64,000 nt of DNA from Prevotella sp. Its GTDB lineage: Bacteria; Bacteroidota; Bacteroidia; Bacteroidales; Bacteroidaceae. Below, in pieces: positions 63,329 through 64,000 of the stretch; within the stretch, counting starts at the first letter, position 1; each line of letters begins with the position of its first letter. Under the pieces are notes generated by a model. The model searched no databases and was not told the origin of the DNA. It worked only from the letters and a program-made list of their open reading frames with translations. Where the stretch lies: assembly GCA_017477435.1 (NCBI GenBank), contig JAFUVV010000027.1, forward strand, positions 23,447 to 87,446. The letters are read 5' to 3'. Made by a program: the position numbers and the translations under genes.

Positions 63329-63556
63329 ATGAAAACCAAACGTTACATACCTTTTTTTATTGTTGCTGCATCAGAGGGATGTTTCGGTATTACAGATTCC
63401 GATAAGAATTCATCAAATGATTATTCTAACTCAGTTTTGAATAGTATAATAAATCAATCCCAGAAGAGCAAAACAAACAAGGGGAGAATAGACGTAATAA
63501 TTGAGAAAAGAAATAAAAGCGAAAGATCACAAACTAAAAATGTAGTTATAAAATGA
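63329..63556 (+). CDS. Small secreted or lipoprotein-like hypothetical protein
   Basis: A 75-residue product from the ATG at 63329, chosen over 63281 because it gives MKTKRYIPFFIVAASEGCFG, a signal-like segment with a possible lipobox Cys. The rest is polar, with Asn/Ser/Lys-rich content and no domain. It overlaps the next gene by four nt (ATGA). Confidence 0.4.
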   Translation: MKTKRYIPFFIVAASEGCFGITDSDKNSSNDYSNSVLNSIINQSQKSKTNKGRIDVIIEKRNKSERSQTKNVVIK

Positions 63557-63897
63557 AAATCAATTTATATACAATTGTTTTTTTTGTAATAGCATGTTCT
63601 CTATTGTCCTGTTCTACTTATGTGGGAGAAGAAGTATATACTTTCAATGTACTATATTGCAAAAAGGCTCCTTTGGGGTTGAAATACAATGAATATGAAG
63701 TTGTAGAATATAAGAAACTATTCTACTCTCCAAATATAGAAGGATGTTATGTAAAAGGAAAACTACACACATTGAATGTGTATAAAAGTGAAGGCGTGAT
63801 ATCATATACAAATGAAGATTTAAAAACAGATAGCCTCTTTGCAAAGTATATCGGTATTCCACTACTGTCCAAAGAAAATCTCTTAGACATGATTTAA
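63553..63897 (+). CDS. Small lipoprotein of unknown function
   Basis: A 114-residue protein with a lipoprotein signal peptide (FFVIACSLLSCSTYV). The mature part is beta-rich (VYTFNVLYCKKAPLGLKYNE). It overlaps the preceding small gene by four nt, so the two are translated together. It may be a further immunity-type accessory gene of the RHS island. No family recognised. Confidence 0.5.
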   Translation: MKINLYTIVFFVIACSLLSCSTYVGEEVYTFNVLYCKKAPLGLKYNEYEVVEYKKLFYSPNIEGCYVKGKLHTLNVYKSEGVISYTNEDLKTDSLFAKYIGIPLLSKENLLDMI

Positions 63898-63926
63898 ATT
63901 AATTATTTTCAATGAGTTACGCGAAT

Positions 63927-63959
63927 ATTGTTTTTTCGAGATTTGATTTTGTACTTTTG
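63927..63959 (+). promoter_or_regulatory. Promoter for the gene at the right edge
   Basis: ATTG (63927-63930), 21-nt spacer and TACTTTTG (63952-63959), matching the Bacteroidetes consensus; an ATG follows at 63987. Confidence 0.55.
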
Positions 63960-63986
63960 CAAATCATATTGCAAGAGGCAGAAATC

Positions 63987-64000
63987 ATGAATCAAGGAAA
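63987..64000 (+). CDS. Start of a gene cut by the window edge
   Basis: ATG at 63987 (MNQG...), 28 nt after a consensus promoter and preceded by AAGAGGCAGAAATC. Only four codons are visible, so no identity can be given. Confidence 0.35.

Noticed and set aside
1-64000. tRNA, rRNA or riboswitch genes
   Set aside because: I looked for cloverleaf-like and rRNA-like sequences in the gaps and saw none; the larger gaps are filled by repeats.

Overview
The window looks like chromosome of a Bacteroidales bacterium, most likely a Prevotella-type species. The evidence is the promoter form TTTG-N19..21-TAnnTTTG (no E. coli-type -10/-35), Prevotella-style C-terminal sorting motifs (YDLQGRR, YNLQGMR), a T9SS-type tail, an S46 dipeptidyl-peptidase, a ParE-type topoisomerase, and abundant secreted glycoside hydrolases and lipoproteins. 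No rRNA, tRNA, CRISPR array or complete insertion sequence was seen.

Layout. 1-6.1 kb: housekeeping and envelope genes (THUMP-like methyltransferase end, GNAT-like protein, parE, S41 protease, small outer-membrane protein). 6.2-11 kb: a serine-type sulfatase, then about 1.1 kb of repeats and a pair of secreted paralogues, the first frameshifted. 11-23.5 kb: serB, a large GLUG-repeat surface protein, and a tight run of Ca-type P-ATPase, HAD phosphatase, ribF, CPBP protease and secreted zinc metalloprotease. 23.6-34.1 kb: SpmA/B-like permease, flippase, S46 peptidase, an ECF sigma factor overlapping a membrane-spanning anti-sigma/beta-barrel fusion, and the overlapping ruvB-coaD-ybeY set. 34.3-57 kb: carbohydrate genes (VCBS-GH43, fucose/arabinose isomerase-like, DUF4965 glutaminase-like, GH2, GH29, GH127) mixed with a TlpA-like lipoprotein, a DUF3160 protein, CapA-like protein, Fur and pnp. 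No SusC/SusD pair is present, so this is not a complete polysaccharide utilisation locus. 57-64 kb: an AT-rich island of three truncated RHS-core genes, each ending in a different predicted peptidase-type toxin domain (metzincin, caspase-like, permuted papain-like), interleaved with small secreted, lipoprotein or membrane proteins that are candidate immunity factors.

The least expected content is in the intergenic DNA. Seven loci carry four or five tandem units with a period of exactly 22 nt, each unit centred on an inverted repeat. The arm sequence differs between families (GTACA/TGTAC, CTATC/GATAG, AAAGAG/CTCTTT, TTTTGC/GCAAAA) but the architecture does not. A related array has a 10-nt period (CCTAGG). 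A second repeat system of about 88 nt carries a canonical promoter whose -7 box is one arm of a hairpin; its terminal copies sit just upstream of four genes (sulfatase, serB, ruvB, the TlpA-like lipoprotein). A hexanucleotide AACGAT-type repeat lies upstream of the P-ATPase gene and also inside its coding sequence. All functions below are read from sequence motifs; no database search was possible.
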